Counted from the first letter of the stretch, positions 44,183-55,264 are shown. The stretch is 64,000 nt of DNA from CAVPJW01 sp963705525 (GCA_963705525.1 CAVPJW010000004.1:992001-1056000); one strand, 5' to 3'. Notes: generated from the letters alone by a model not told the origin. Made by a program: numbers and translations.

Positions 44183-46954
44183 TTACCTTGGCACGGCCGG
44201 CAGATCGTTCCAGTTGAGGATCGCGTTCCAGACGAGCCGGAACGTCGCCACCGTCTCGTACCGGTGAATCGGATCGAAATCGAACGCGACGACACGACCC
44301 TTGCCCGTTGGAATGTCGAGAATCGCAGGCTTGCCCTCTATCAGGTTCGCCCCCTTCACGCCTCCGCTGACGACGAGCGGCTCCGATTTCTCCTGGGACT
44401 GACCGTTCGTGGCAGCTCCGGGCTCCTTGGGTGGGCTCGTGCCCCACTGCATCACGATGCGTCCCGTGTCAGGACGACCGACGGCGTAGAGCGCCCTGTT
44501 CTCATGGAGCGCCACAATCGTCTCCTGATAGCCGTACGCAATAGGATGATCCGCACGGAGCACGCGAGCCTTGAGGGCGCTGCCCGGGTCTTCGACGCCC
44601 GGGGCGGTGGCACGTCGCACATCGCGCGCGATGCCCCCATCGAGAGGTAGCGTCGAGGCGCCGCCCAGCGTGATGAAGACGCCGCCGTTCCGAACGAACT
44701 CCTCGAGGTTGCCGACGCCCCTCCACGAGAGGCCGCCGGTGATGTCGGGAGACGACGTGGGTGTGCCGTGCGTGGAGAACTCAGGTGTCTTCGTGTAAGC
44801 CAGCGGGCTGAACTTCGGATCGATCCCCGTGACGATGTTCTTGAGGCTGCTTTCCGTATTGGGCATGACGATCACGTCGAAGCGATCGTTGAGCCGCCCC
44901 GCCTTGACGTCGTCGTCCACGATCGCCGTGTACGGCACTTTCTCGTCGTCGAAGATCATGCGCACCCAGCCGGCCGATTGCGTATCGATCCAGGTCTGGA
45001 GGACCGCGATGCGCGGCAGGTCGATCGGGTGCCGGGGTACGTCCGGCGCGGCGCCCGTCGCATCGACATCGAGCGCAAGATCCGCGGCGACGGATTCGAG
45101 CGCCGGCCTCAGTCCAGGCTGGCTCGCGATGATCCACGAGCCTGCCGGGTAGGAGTCGCCGCCTGCCGTGAAACGCTTCTCCGCCACATCTATCGCGAAC
45201 TGTGAGAGCCGGACCCGCGCCGCGAGGAATCCTTCCTGGTTGGTATCGCGAATCAGGTAGTACGCTCCTTCCGGCTTGACGCTCCCGCGATATCGCACGT
45301 CTTCGGCGACCGCCACGACTGCAACGTTCTTGACGCTTTCATCCCCGATCACCGTCGTCTTCAGGTCCAGCGCAACCGGCAACGCCCACGAGACGACGTC
45401 GAGGGGCGGATACCGCGCTTCGTCGATCGGATACTGCTGAGGGAGCAGCAGGTCGAGCGCAAACCCGCGGTAGGGCTGGTCCATGCGCACGACGAATGTG
45501 CCGGCGGGAAAGTCTCCTTCCTTGACCTTGAACGCCTCACGGCTGCGCGACACTTCGATTCCATGCGCGCGAAGGAGATTGACCATCGTCGCCAGCCGCC
45601 TCCGGTCGGTCTGCGCTTCCGGAATGGCAACGGCAAAGGGCGCGTCCTTCGTGCCCTTCTCCAGAGCGTTGCGACCTCGGCGCCAGAAGTTCCGGAGCAT
45701 CTCCTGGCCGTTCTTCGCGGTGTATTGCAGCGCGACCAGAACGCCCGTCTCCATGTAGTTCGTGTTGTTCCGGAGCGACCAGCGGAGGCGGGCAGGCGGC
45801 GGTGACGAGCGGTACCAGTCCTTCTCGGTCACGGGCCTCCCTGTGTATTGCTCCGAGGTTCGATCGATGACGCGCTCGACGGTTTCCGCGGTGCCGTTGC
45901 CAAACGTCTCGTAACCCCGGCCGATGGCGTTGTGATTCGACGCCACCGAGTCGGCGTAAAACTGCGAAAAGCCCTCGGTGTACCCGTACGTCCACACGCC
46001 CGGCATCCCGAACGCGGTCAGCATCGTCGTTTCGTGGAACGCGATGGCATGCCATTCGGTGGTCGCAATCGGGTCCATGTTCGGGTTGTACGGGCCGGTG
46101 CCGGTCCAGATCGACAAGAGCGGGATCGACTCATGAAGGTCGTGCACGATGACGGGATGCCAGCGGAGAAACGCATCCTGAGTGGCGCGCGTCAGCGCCA
46201 GTTTTCGCTGCACGCCATCGCGATTGTTGTCGTGCCGCACGTACTTTCCCCAGAACGGCGGCCCCACCGGAGGCAGATCGTCGTAGTTGGTCTTGCCCTT
46301 CAGATGACGATAGAACCAGTCCACTTCTCGATCGCGCCCATCCGGTTCCGCCACAGGGTTGATCAGCACCGTGACGCCGTTTCTGATGTCCTTGATCCAG
46401 GGAGCATCCGACACGGCAATCCGGTACACCAACTCCATCAGCATCTCCGGGGAGCCAGTCTCACGCGAGTGCAGGCCACCGTGCAGCATGTAAAACGGCT
46501 TGACGCGCGCGACAATTCTCTCCATCGCCGCTTCGTCGGTCCGCCGAGGATCTGCGAGCGCCGACATGTCGGCGCGCATGGTCTCCAGATTGGCAACGGT
46601 CCGCTCGTCGCCGGCGATCACGAGCAGGAGGTCGCGGCCCTCCTCGCTTTTTCCGATCGTTTCAACGCGCACTCTGGGAGAGGCCGCGGCCAGCGCCCGG
46701 TAGTAGGCGTAGATCCGATCCGTCCGTGTCAGCTCGCCCGGCGCGCCGGCGATGTGGCCGAGAAACCTGGTGGGCGACGGAATCGTCGGGTGGTCGGGCA
46801 CGTCGGCCACCCATGGCGAGAGAAACCGCGGCTCGGTCGTGGCCGCCGCGATGGCGTCACGCGATCCTGGCTCGGGTCGGTCGGGATTGGTCTGCTGGGC
46901 CGCTACAGGAACGATGAGAACAATCAAGAGAGCAGAGAGCGCACGTATCCGCAT
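44183..46954 (-). CDS. Secreted M14-family zinc carboxypeptidase, large form
   Basis: 923 residues with a signal peptide (1-19). The N-terminal M14 domain has HGGLHSRETGSPEM, with the zinc HxxE, and INPVAEPDGRDREVDW followed by the third ligand region VIVHDLHES. The remaining roughly 450 residues hold a glutamine-amidotransferase-like region (RIAVLQTWIDT, FVRNGGVFITLGG). The start is preceded by GGAGG at seven bases. Substrate unknown; export suggests peptide scavenging. Follows the HAD gene by 23 bp. Confidence 0.86.
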   Translation of the reverse strand: MRIRALSALLIVLIVPVAAQQTNPDRPEPGSRDAIAAATTEPRFLSPWVADVPDHPTIPSPTRFLGHIAGAPGELTRTDRIYAYYRALAAASPRVRVETIGKSEEGRDLLLVIAGDERTVANLETMRADMSALADPRRTDEAAMERIVARVKPFYMLHGGLHSRETGSPEMLMELVYRIAVSDAPWIKDIRNGVTVLINPVAEPDGRDREVDWFYRHLKGKTNYDDLPPVGPPFWGKYVRHDNNRDGVQRKLALTRATQDAFLRWHPVIVHDLHESIPLLSIWTGTGPYNPNMDPIATTEWHAIAFHETTMLTAFGMPGVWTYGYTEGFSQFYADSVASNHNAIGRGYETFGNGTAETVERVIDRTSEQYTGRPVTEKDWYRSSPPPARLRWSLRNNTNYMETGVLVALQYTAKNGQEMLRNFWRRGRNALEKGTKDAPFAVAIPEAQTDRRRLATMVNLLRAHGIEVSRSREAFKVKEGDFPAGTFVVRMDQPYRGFALDLLLPQQYPIDEARYPPLDVVSWALPVALDLKTTVIGDESVKNVAVVAVAEDVRYRGSVKPEGAYYLIRDTNQEGFLAARVRLSQFAIDVAEKRFTAGGDSYPAGSWIIASQPGLRPALESVAADLALDVDATGAAPDVPRHPIDLPRIAVLQTWIDTQSAGWVRMIFDDEKVPYTAIVDDDVKAGRLNDRFDVIVMPNTESSLKNIVTGIDPKFSPLAYTKTPEFSTHGTPTSSPDITGGLSWRGVGNLEEFVRNGGVFITLGGASTLPLDGGIARDVRRATAPGVEDPGSALKARVLRADHPIAYGYQETIVALHENRALYAVGRPDTGRIVMQWGTSPPKEPGAATNGQSQEKSEPLVVSGGVKGANLIEGKPAILDIPTGKGRVVAFDFDPIHRYETVATFRLVWNAILNWNDLPAVPR

Positions 46955-46977
46955 CCAACAACCTCCAGGTGGGTCAC

Positions 46978-47622
46978 CTAGTTCGATGCTGCCAGCTCGG
47001 CTAGCACGTCACGGATGCTGGCGAGCACTCGTCGAGCACCCGGGAATTCCGCGCCTCGCGTCAGGTCGCTCGGCACAATCAGGCATTCGAGGCCCGCTCC
47101 CCGCGCCGCCGTCAGCCCTCTGACGGAGTCCTCGATGGCCACTGAATCGGCCAGGGCCACGCCACTTTTCTCGATCGCCCGCAGGTACGGTTCAGGATCC
47201 GGCTTCGATCGCGCATAGTCGCCTTCGGCGACCACGAATTCAAAATACTTCAGAAGACCGGTTCGCTCATGGATGATCTGAAAGTGATCGCGCCGCGAGC
47301 TCGTGACGACGGCCATCATGTGCCTGCCATGGAGCGACGACAACACTTCTTCCACGCCGTCGATGAGCAGCGCTTCGCCGGCCAGCATTTCCCCATAAAG
47401 GTCGTTCCGACGCTTGCGCATTCGCTCGATCTCCGCCGCCTCGATCCCTTGTTCGGCGGCCAGATGCCAGGCGCCTCTTGACTGCGTGAGAAACAACTCA
47501 CCGTATTGCTCGCGCGTCAGATCCACGCCGACCGTAGCGAGAATCTGCTTCGTCGCCATGAAGTACAGGTGCTCGGTGTTCACGAGCACGCCGTCATTGT
47601 CCCAAAAAATCGCCTTGACCAT
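46978..47622 (-). CDS. HAD-superfamily hydrolase (phosphatase/phosphoglucomutase-like)
   Basis: 214 residues from MVKAIFWDNDG; the open frame upstream has no similarity. Motif I is WDNDGVLVNTE with nucleophile Asp8 and Asp10. Motif II is VVTSSR, and motif III/IV is KPDPEPYLRA with ... VAIEDSVRGLTAARGAG. Cap domain of class I. Substrate not predictable. Confidence 0.9.
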   Translation of the reverse strand: MVKAIFWDNDGVLVNTEHLYFMATKQILATVGVDLTREQYGELFLTQSRGAWHLAAEQGIEAAEIERMRKRRNDLYGEMLAGEALLIDGVEEVLSSLHGRHMMAVVTSSRRDHFQIIHERTGLLKYFEFVVAEGDYARSKPDPEPYLRAIEKSGVALADSVAIEDSVRGLTAARGAGLECLIVPSDLTRGAEFPGARRVLASIRDVLAELAASN

Positions 47623-47654
47623 GTCAGGTTGCGTGACGAGCCGGGAAGGAGCCT

Positions 47655-48311
47655 CTACGGCGTGTGGATCGCCCGATGGCGATCGACCCAGGCGCCCCAC
47701 GCGGGAAAGATCCACGCTCCGAGGCCAAACCATGCCAGAAAGCGCGCGCTCGGTGGCGGTGGCGACCATGGCCCCGCCACCCACATCAGGAGCGATATCA
47801 GGACGAGCGACCAGAGCGCAATCATCCCGACCCAATCGACGGCTCGCGTGTTCCGGAGATACAGCGCCACAGCCGCCGCAAAGAGCGCGCCCTCAACGAT
47901 GAGGGTTCCGCCAATCGAATTCCAGAGCCCCAATCCAAGAAGCGGTGATGGGCCCGGCCACAATGGCAGATCCGGTCGATGCGATATGACGTCCAGGACC
48001 CAGTGGCTCACGACGAGGACCCCAACGAGCTGGCGGGCCAGCCGGTCTCCGCGGAATCGACTCGCAACAACGTAACCCAGAGCGCCCCAAACCACTGCCA
48101 TGACGAGGCTGTGCGACCAGGGGTACGAGTCAAAGGCAAGCGGCGTAAACCTGGTGTTGCCCGGATCGATCCGCACGCGCTCGACGCCGGCAAGAAGAAA
48201 GATCGGCCACAGGAGGTCGAGGCCGAATGTGGCGGCCAGAAAAAGACCGAGCGACGCGCGAGGCGACCTGGTCTTTGCGGCAAACGCCAGCGCCATGTGT
48301 CCGACGAACAT
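47655..48311 (-). CDS. Membrane protein resembling YdjM/DUF457 metal-dependent hydrolases
   Basis: 218 residues with five or six membrane segments. It begins MFVGHMALAFAAK, which resembles the start of DUF457/YdjM-like proteins, and contains SYPWSHSLVMAVVW and SHWVLDVISHRPDLPLW, conserved His/Asp positions of the family. Function unknown. Confidence 0.7.
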   Translation of the reverse strand: MFVGHMALAFAAKTRSPRASLGLFLAATFGLDLLWPIFLLAGVERVRIDPGNTRFTPLAFDSYPWSHSLVMAVVWGALGYVVASRFRGDRLARQLVGVLVVSHWVLDVISHRPDLPLWPGPSPLLGLGLWNSIGGTLIVEGALFAAAVALYLRNTRAVDWVGMIALWSLVLISLLMWVAGPWSPPPPSARFLAWFGLGAWIFPAWGAWVDRHRAIHTP

Positions 48312-48314
48312 CGC

Positions 48315-48806
48315 TCAGGATTTCCAGCGACCGAGCAGCCGCCTGAGCAGAACGAGCTGGCCTACGTGATATGCCGTGTGGTCGGCCACGAGCAGCAGTT
48401 CTCGCAAATACGTCTGACCGGAACCATGCGGAATCCTGGCGAAGAGATCCACGCCCCGATCACCCGCGAGCGCTACGAGTGCCCTGCGGTCCCGCCTGAT
48501 GGCCGCGATGCTGCGACGCCAGGCCTGGGGACCGGGCGGTGCGACGGTCTCGGGCCAGTACGCCTCCATCGACGCCGGCTCTTCATAGTTCGGATTTCGG
48601 CAGAAGTCCAGGATGTCGAACTGCGTCAGCCTCAAATGCTCGACAAGCTGCCACGCGGAATATGGAAGCCTCTCGGGAACGACGCCTTGAATGCCGAATG
48701 GCAGGCCCGCGACCGCTCTGTCGAAGTTGACGTGGGCATCCTCCCACGCGAGGAGCTTCTTCAGATGCGCACGGAGCAGAGTGTCTCGAGTCATGGATGG
48801 TGGCAT
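48315..48806 (-). CDS. DinB-superfamily protein
   Basis: 163 residues from the ATG at 48806; Met5 is an alternative. The four-helix DinB layout is seen, with metal-binding His candidates in WQLVEHLRLTQ and VADHTAYHVGQLV. The frame extends about 150 codons upstream but overlaps the enoyl-CoA hydratase gene. A role in thiol or small-molecule metabolism is possible; unknown. Confidence 0.8.
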   Translation of the reverse strand: MPPSMTRDTLLRAHLKKLLAWEDAHVNFDRAVAGLPFGIQGVVPERLPYSAWQLVEHLRLTQFDILDFCRNPNYEEPASMEAYWPETVAPPGPQAWRRSIAAIRRDRRALVALAGDRGVDLFARIPHGSGQTYLRELLLVADHTAYHVGQLVLLRRLLGRWKS

Positions 48807-48826
48807 AGGTGCGGGTGAACTGGAGC

Positions 48827-49633
48827 TCAGCGTCCGCGCCAGTCCGCTTTGCGCTTCTGGAGAAACGCGTCCATGCCCTCGGCGGCATCGTCGAGCGTGA
48901 GATTGGAGGCCATGGTTTCGCTGGCCGTGTCGTACGCCGATTCGAGGGGACGCTCGATTTGACGATAGAAGGCCCCTTTCCCCAGCCGGATCGCCGCCGG
49001 GCTGCGCGCCAGGATGATGTCGGCGAAGCGCTGCACCTCGGCGTCCAGCGCGGCGGCCGGCACGACACGATTGACGAGCCCCCAGGCGAGCGCCGTTCCT
49101 GCATCGATGGGCTCGCCGGTGAGGAGCATCTCCATGGCGCGCTTGCGTCCCACGTTCCGCGCCACGCCGACGGCAGGCGTCGTACAGAAGACTCCAATGT
49201 TCACGCCAGGCATCGCGAACGTGGCGCCCTCTGCTGCAATCGCCAGATCGCACATCGATACCAGCTGGCATCCCGCGGCCGTGGCGATACCGTGCACGCG
49301 CGCGATCACGGGCTGCGGCACTTGTGTGAGAGTCATCATCATTCGGTTGCAGTCGTCGAAGAGTCTTCTCTGCCAGGTTTCGTCGCCCGCGTGCGCGCGC
49401 ATTTCCTTCAGATCGTGTCCGGCACTGAATCCGCGGCCGTTCGCGGCAACGACGATCACGCGAATCGAGTCGTCGGCAGCCAGGTCGTCGAGCCGCTGCT
49501 GAAGGGCCGCGACCATCGCCAGCGAGAGCGGGTTGAATCGATCGGGTCTGTTGAGCGTCAGCGTAGCCACGCCACCTTTGGTGCCCAGAAGCACCAGCGG
49601 TGTGTCCGCTGCCTCGGCTGCCTGCGCAGTCAT
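48827..49633 (-). CDS. Enoyl-CoA hydratase/isomerase family protein
   Basis: 268 residues, crotonase fold. The oxyanion-hole segments are NGRGFSAGHDLKEM and ATAAGCQLVSMCDLAIA. The C-terminal GRKRAMEMLLTGEPIDAGTALAWGLVNRVV is typical. It lies 22 bp downstream of an acyl-CoA ligase gene, implying a joint role in acyl-CoA breakdown. Confidence 0.92.
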   Translation of the reverse strand: MTAQAAEAADTPLVLLGTKGGVATLTLNRPDRFNPLSLAMVAALQQRLDDLAADDSIRVIVVAANGRGFSAGHDLKEMRAHAGDETWQRRLFDDCNRMMMTLTQVPQPVIARVHGIATAAGCQLVSMCDLAIAAEGATFAMPGVNIGVFCTTPAVGVARNVGRKRAMEMLLTGEPIDAGTALAWGLVNRVVPAAALDAEVQRFADIILARSPAAIRLGKGAFYRQIERPLESAYDTASETMASNLTLDDAAEGMDAFLQKRKADWRGR

Positions 49634-49655
49634 GTTCGTTCTCCTTCGAGAGTCT

Positions 49656-51302
49656 CTATTCGATGGCGGTCGTCGATTTGGCGCGTTCCCTCAGAACGAA
49701 TTTCAGAATCTTCCCCGTCGATGTCTTGGGAAGCGTGCCGAAGACCACGGTCCGGGGCGCCTTGTAGTGCGCCAGTCTTGCCCGGCAGTGCTCGATGATC
49801 TCGGCTTCGGTGGCCTGAGCATCCGGCTTGAGCTCGATGAAGGCGCACGGCGTCTCGCCCCATTTCGCATCCGGCTGCGCCACGACCGCCGCGGCCAGGA
49901 CGGCCGGATGATGATAGAGCGCGTCCTCGACCTCGATCGACGAGATGTTCTCCCCACCCGAGATGATGACGTCCTTCGCGCGATCCTTGATCTTGAAGTA
50001 TCCGTCGGGGTGCATCACCGCCAGATCGCCGGAGTGGAACCATCCGCCGGCAAACGCTTCAGCGGTGGCCTTGGGGTTCTTCAAGTACCCCATCATTGTG
50101 ATGTTGCCGCGAAACATGATCTCGCCGATCGTCTGGCCGTCCCAGGGAACGGGCGTCATCGTCTCCGGGTTCAGCACCTCCGCGCCTTCCTCGAGCACGT
50201 AGCGAATACCCTGACGGGCATTGAGCGTCGCGCGTTGTTCCGGATCGAGCGCGTCCCACTCAGGCTGCTTCGGGCATACGGTGGCGGGCCCATACACTTC
50301 GGTCAGGCCGTACACGTGGGTCAGCTCGAATCCGATTTCCTCCATCCTCCGAATCGTCGCGGCCGGCGGCGCCGCGCCCGCCACCATCGCGTGCACTTTA
50401 TGCCCGATGCCCGCGCGCAGTTCAGAGGGCGCATTGAGCAGCGTGTTGTGGACGACCGGCGCACCGCAGTAGTGCGTCACGGTGTGCTCCTTGATGAGCC
50501 GGAACACCGTCGACGCCTCGACCTTCCTCAGACAGATGTTCGTGCCCGCCACCGCCGCGACGCTCCACGGAAAGCACCAGCCGTTGCAGTGGAACATCGG
50601 GAGCGTCCAGAGGTAGACGGCGTGAGCCGGCATGCTCCAGGTGAGGATCTCGGCGATAGCGTTGAGATACGCGCCGCGGTGGCTGTAGACGACGCCCTTG
50701 GGATTGCCGGTCGTGCCCGATGTGTAGTTGAGCGCGATGGCGTCCCACTCGTCCGCCGGCGGCTTCCCCACGAACGCGGGATCGCCGCTCGCGATGAACG
50801 CTTCATAGTCGGTCGTCCCGACGCGCTCGCCGGGTCCGTCGTATTCAACATCGTCGACGTCGACGACCTTCGGCGGCTTCGGCAGCTTTCTGAGCGCGGC
50901 GCCAATCGTCGGCGAAAATTCCCGGTCGGTGACGAGCAGCTTCGCCTCGCCGTGCTCCAGCATGAATGAAATCGCCGCGGCATCGAGTCTCGTGTTCAGC
51001 GTGTTCAGCACGGCGCCGGTCATGGGCACGCCGAAGTGGCATTCATACATCTCGGGCGTGTTCGACAGCATCACGGCAACGGTGTCGCCCCGACCGATGC
51101 CGCTCCTCTGAAGCGCGGACGCCAGCCTGCGGCACCTGACATCTGTGTCGCGCCAGGTGTACCTCCGGCCGCCATGGATCACGGCGGGAACGCCGGGGAA
51201 GGCGTGAGCGGTCCAGGCCAGGAACGTCAGCGGGGTCAACGGCGCAAAGTTGGCGGCGTGTCGATCGAGGCCGAGCGTGTAGGCATTGGGCTGGGTGGAC
51301 AT
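49656..51302 (-). CDS. AMP-forming acyl-CoA synthetase
   Basis: 548 residues from MSTQPNAYTLG at 51302. ANL-superfamily motifs: P-loop YTSGTTGNPKGV, VYGLTEVYGP, hinge FHSGDLAVMHPDGYFKIKDRAKDVIISGGENIS-type region, and the C-terminal catalytic lysine in KTSTGKILKF. Chain-length preference is uncertain. In the same transcription unit as the enoyl-CoA hydratase. Divergent from the kinase gene at 51449. Confidence 0.94.
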   Translation of the reverse strand: MSTQPNAYTLGLDRHAANFAPLTPLTFLAWTAHAFPGVPAVIHGGRRYTWRDTDVRCRRLASALQRSGIGRGDTVAVMLSNTPEMYECHFGVPMTGAVLNTLNTRLDAAAISFMLEHGEAKLLVTDREFSPTIGAALRKLPKPPKVVDVDDVEYDGPGERVGTTDYEAFIASGDPAFVGKPPADEWDAIALNYTSGTTGNPKGVVYSHRGAYLNAIAEILTWSMPAHAVYLWTLPMFHCNGWCFPWSVAAVAGTNICLRKVEASTVFRLIKEHTVTHYCGAPVVHNTLLNAPSELRAGIGHKVHAMVAGAAPPAATIRRMEEIGFELTHVYGLTEVYGPATVCPKQPEWDALDPEQRATLNARQGIRYVLEEGAEVLNPETMTPVPWDGQTIGEIMFRGNITMMGYLKNPKATAEAFAGGWFHSGDLAVMHPDGYFKIKDRAKDVIISGGENISSIEVEDALYHHPAVLAAAVVAQPDAKWGETPCAFIELKPDAQATEAEIIEHCRARLAHYKAPRTVVFGTLPKTSTGKILKFVLRERAKSTTAIE

Positions 51303-51448
51303 GGCCGTGATTCCGCCGATTTCCCGACAGTCTACCCCACCTCTCCGAGGTCGTTGCCGAAGCCGTCCATCGCGTCGCAGCGGCGATTGACACCTGCAGG
51401 ACATAGACTTGTCCCAACTACTGGACGTAGAATTACGGCCTTCACACG

Positions 51449-54194
51449 ATGATTGGACAATCTGTCGCGCATTACAAAGTCACCACCAAGATTGGCGCCG
51501 GCGGCATGGGCGAAGTGTTCCGTGCCACCGATTCACGGCTCAATCGCGACGTCGCGCTGAAGTTCCTGCCCGAGCAGTTTGCCACCGACCCGCACCGCAT
51601 GGCTCGTTTCAACCGCGAGGCACAGGTGCTGGCCTCGCTGAGCCATCCGAACATCGGGGCCATCTACGGCCTCGAGCAGTCGAACGGCCGCACCGCCCTC
51701 GTCATGGAGTTGATCGAGGGCGAGGATCTCTCCGAACGGATGCGGCGCGGGCCGATTCCGCTCGAGGAGTCACTCAAGATCGCGCGCCAGATCGCCGAGG
51801 CGCTCGAAGCGGCCCATGAGAAGGGCATCATTCACCGCGACCTGAAGCCTGCGAACATCAAGCTGACGCCCGACGGGCAGGTCAAGGTTCTCGATTTCGG
51901 CCTGGCCAAGGCCCTCGAAGACCCAAGCATGTCGTCGATGTCAGGAGGAGGCGAGGTGAGCCAGTCGCCGACCCTGAGCATCGCGGCGACGAAAGCCGGC
52001 ATCATCCTCGGGACCGCCGCCTACATGAGCCCTGAACAGGCGAGCGGGTTGCCCGCCGACAAGCGATGCGACGTCTGGTCGTTTGGCGTCGTCCTCTACG
52101 AAATGCTCGTGGGCCGCCGGCTCTTCACGGGCGAGACCGTCTCGCACACGCTCGCCGACGTCCTCCGCGCCGACATCGATTTCACCAAGCTGCCCGCGAC
52201 GACGCCTTCGTCCATTCGCAAGCTGCTCGAGCGCTGCCTCGACCGCGACAAGAAGCGCCGCCTCCGCGACATCGGCGAGGCGCGCATCGTCATCGACGAC
52301 TATCTCGCGGGAACCGTCTCGTCGGGCACGCGCCGGATGGCTGCGCCAGTGGCGACGCAGCCCGCGTGGCAGCGCGTGCTTCCCTGGACGATCGCCGGCT
52401 TCGCCACCGCGCTGCTCCTGGCGGCCGGTTTCATGCTGTGGAGGCAGCCGGCGCCTCCGCAGGCGCAGTCGATGAACATCGACGCGAAGATCTCGACCGA
52501 TCGGTTCTGGAGTGACATCGGCTCCGGCGTCGAGTTGTCCCCGGATGGTTCCATCATCGCCTTCATCGTGGGAACCGGCGACAGACGACAGTTGAAGATC
52601 CGGCGGATCGACCAGCTGGACAGCACGGTGCTCGTCGACGGCACGAGCGACGCGGTCTCTCCGTACCACCCGTTCTTTTCGCCGGATGGAAAGTGGTTGG
52701 GTTATGCCACCTCCACCGAGCTGCGAAAGATCCCTATCTCAGGCGGGACTCCGCTGACGCTCTGCAAGGTCTCGCGCAGCCGGGGCGCGACGTGGCTGGC
52801 GGACGACACGATCGTGTTTGCGCCGAACCCGGCGTCCGCTCTCTTTCGGGTGCCCGCCTCCGGCGGTGAACCGAAAGCCCTGACCACGATCGATACCAAA
52901 GCTGGCGAGATGCATCGATGGCCACAGGCGCTGCCCGGCGGCGAAGCCGTGCTCTTCAACACGCTCAAGACGCTGTCGGCAAACGCCAACACGTTCGACG
53001 ACGGGATCATCGAGGTTGTAAAGCTGGCGACTGGCGAGCGGAAAGTCATCCACCGCGGGGGAGGCTACGCGCGATACCTGCCGACCGGCCAGCTGGTGTA
53101 CGTCAACAAGGGCACGTTGTTCGGCCTCCCCTTCGATCTGAAGCGTCTCGAAGTGAAAGGGACTCCGGCTCCGCTCGTCCAGAACATCACGTGGAACGCC
53201 CCGCAGGGAGCCGCTCAACTGAGCTTTTCCACAAGTGGACTTCTGGCATACGTTCGGGGCGCGGGATTGGTGCCGAAATACCCGGTCGTCTGGGCCGATC
53301 GCAACGGCAATACATCGCAGCTCATCAACGAACCGGGAACGTATGCAAACCCGCGGCTGTCCCCCGACGGCAAACAGGTCGCCATGTCGGTTTATCGCGA
53401 CGGCAACTGGGACATCTGGGTCTACGATCTCGCCCGAAGCATCTCGACACGTCTCACGTTTTCCGAATCGCTCGAAAGTGAACAGATCTGGTCGCCGGAC
53501 GGCAAGTACGTCATCTACAGCTCTCGGAGCGGCGGCCCCGACAACCTCTTTCGAAAGCGCGCGGACGGATCAGGTGGGGAAGAACAGCTGACCAAGGCGG
53601 ACGTCGGCGCTCTGGGCGAACTCGTGGTCCAGCGATGGGCGTTTCCTGATCGGCACGATGGGCGTCGGCAAGTTCGATGTTTTCAGCATGCAGCTCGGCA
53701 ACGAAAACAAGGCCGAACCATACCTGCACTCCGATTTCAACGAGACCGATGCCGCGCTGTCACCGGATGGCCGCTGGGCGGCGTATACATCCGATGAATC
53801 GGGCAAGCCCGAAATCTACGTTCGCCCGTTTCCGTCCGGAAGCGGACGCTGGCAGGTGTCAGACGGCGGGGGCGGCTACGCACGGTGGTCGCGGAACGGC
53901 AAGGAAATCTTCTTCCGCGTCGCCGAGGGCATCATGGCGGCTCCCATCGAAGTCAGCGGAGACGGCCTGCAGGTCGGCAAGCCGCGCCGGCTCTTCAGCG
54001 GGCAGTTCCAGGGCGGCAGCCAGGGCCTGAACATCGCCGGTGAGAACCTCGCGGACTACGACGTCTCGCCCGACGGGCAGAGGTTCATCATGTTTTCGGC
54101 CGCCAGCAGCGAGGCCATCGAACGAGCCGGCATCGTGACGCTCGTCACGTCCTGGTTCGATCAGGTCTCGCGAGTCGTCAACGCCAACCACTGA
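51449..54194 (+). CDS. Ser/Thr protein kinase with C-terminal TolB-like propeller (one frameshift)
   Basis: About 914 residues if corrected. Kinase domain 1-about 275: P-loop GAGGMGEV (16-23), Lys38 in VALKFL, HRDLKPAN, DFG, SPEQ. One membrane helix (about 312-332) and then repeated beta-propeller blades with SPDGK/SPDGR motifs (VVELSPDG, SPDGKWLGYA, SPDGRWAAYTS). Near 53624 the frame shifts: WSSDGRFLIGTMGVGK lies in the other frame, which is then open to 54194. This kinase-TolB layout is common in Acidobacteriota. As written, the first frame stops at 53797. Confidence 0.85.
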
Positions 54195-54204
54195 GCGCGT
54201 TCGC

Positions 54205-55238
54205 TCACTTGATCCCGACGACCATCGAGTCGGGGCCGACGAGGTGCTCGACTCGCCCTTCCTTGAATCCGGCCTCTTTCATCCAGCCAATGCAGTCGGC
54301 CCCCGTGTAGTCGAAGCCGCCTGAGGTTTCGATGAGCATGTTCAGGCTCATCAGAAGACCAAACGCATTCTTCGATCGATCATCGTCGATGATCGATTCG
54401 TAGACGATGAATGCGCCGCCGCTGGGCAGGGCGTCGAAGGCCTTTCGGACGAGCGCTTTCTTCTGCGCGAGATCCCAGTCGTGCAGGATGTGGCCCATCA
54501 TCACGACGTCCGCCTTCGGCAGCGGGTCGGCGAAAAAGTCGCCCCCACAGCGAACGTCAAGCGATCGCTGACCCCGTTCTGCGCCACGTATTCCTTGAAG
54601 ATCGGCCCGCAGTCCGCCAGATCGAATCCGATGCCCTTCAGGTGCGGATTCGCGCGCGCCACCTGCACCGCCAGATCACCCTGCGCTGTCCCGACGTCCA
54701 CGAAGGTCTTGTAGCCCGACCACGGAAATTTCGACGCCATCGCCAGGTTGGCGCCGTGGCTGATGCCCGTCATGGCACTCAGAAACCCCTTCAGCCGGGC
54801 AGGATCGGCGTACAACGTCGCGAAGATCGACTGACCGCCGCCCTTCGATTCGTTCTGCTGCTGTCCGGTTCGGAGCGCCTCGGTCAAGTCGCTCCAGAAT
54901 CGGAACAGGCGACGACTGCACATCTCCAGCATGCCGCCGATGTACGACGGCTTCGCCTAGTCCAGGAAGAGCGACGTGGCGGGAGTATTCGCGTAGACAC
55001 CGTTCGTTCGTTGAAGGAATCCCAGCGACACGAGGGCATCCAGGAAGTCCCTGGACGAACGTGGATGAAGACCAAGACGTCGCTGAAGATCCTCGACCGT
55101 GCCCGTCTTCTGTTCGAGCTCGGTGAAGAGGCCGAGCTCCACGGCGCTCAGGAGCGTCCGCGCTGCCCAGAAGCCAAAGCCTACCTGCAAGATGTGTTCG
55201 GGTGTGAGCGTTTCCTGCCCTTTCGCTGTCGTCGTCAT
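54205..55238 (-). pseudogene. SAM-dependent O-methyltransferase, disrupted twice
   Basis: Intended product about 344 residues from MTTTAKGQETLTPEH (GGAG upstream). N-terminal dimerisation domain ends ATSLFLD, then an in-frame TAG (54957-54959) followed by AKPSYIGGMLEM in the same frame. The SAM-binding part has FVDVGTAQGDLAVQVARA. A one-base deletion in a G-run near 54542-54546 shifts the frame before VMMGHILHDWDLAQKKAL, which continues to 54205. Two independent lesions suggest a real pseudogene or poor consensus here. Confidence 0.75.
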
Positions 55239-55264
55239 CGCGTGATCTCCGTGTGGCGCCGGCC

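Noticed and set aside
54957..54959. In-frame TAG as pyrrolysine
   Set aside because: The residue is in the methyltransferase dimerisation region, not a known Pyl site, the gene also has a frameshift, and no Pyl machinery is visible.
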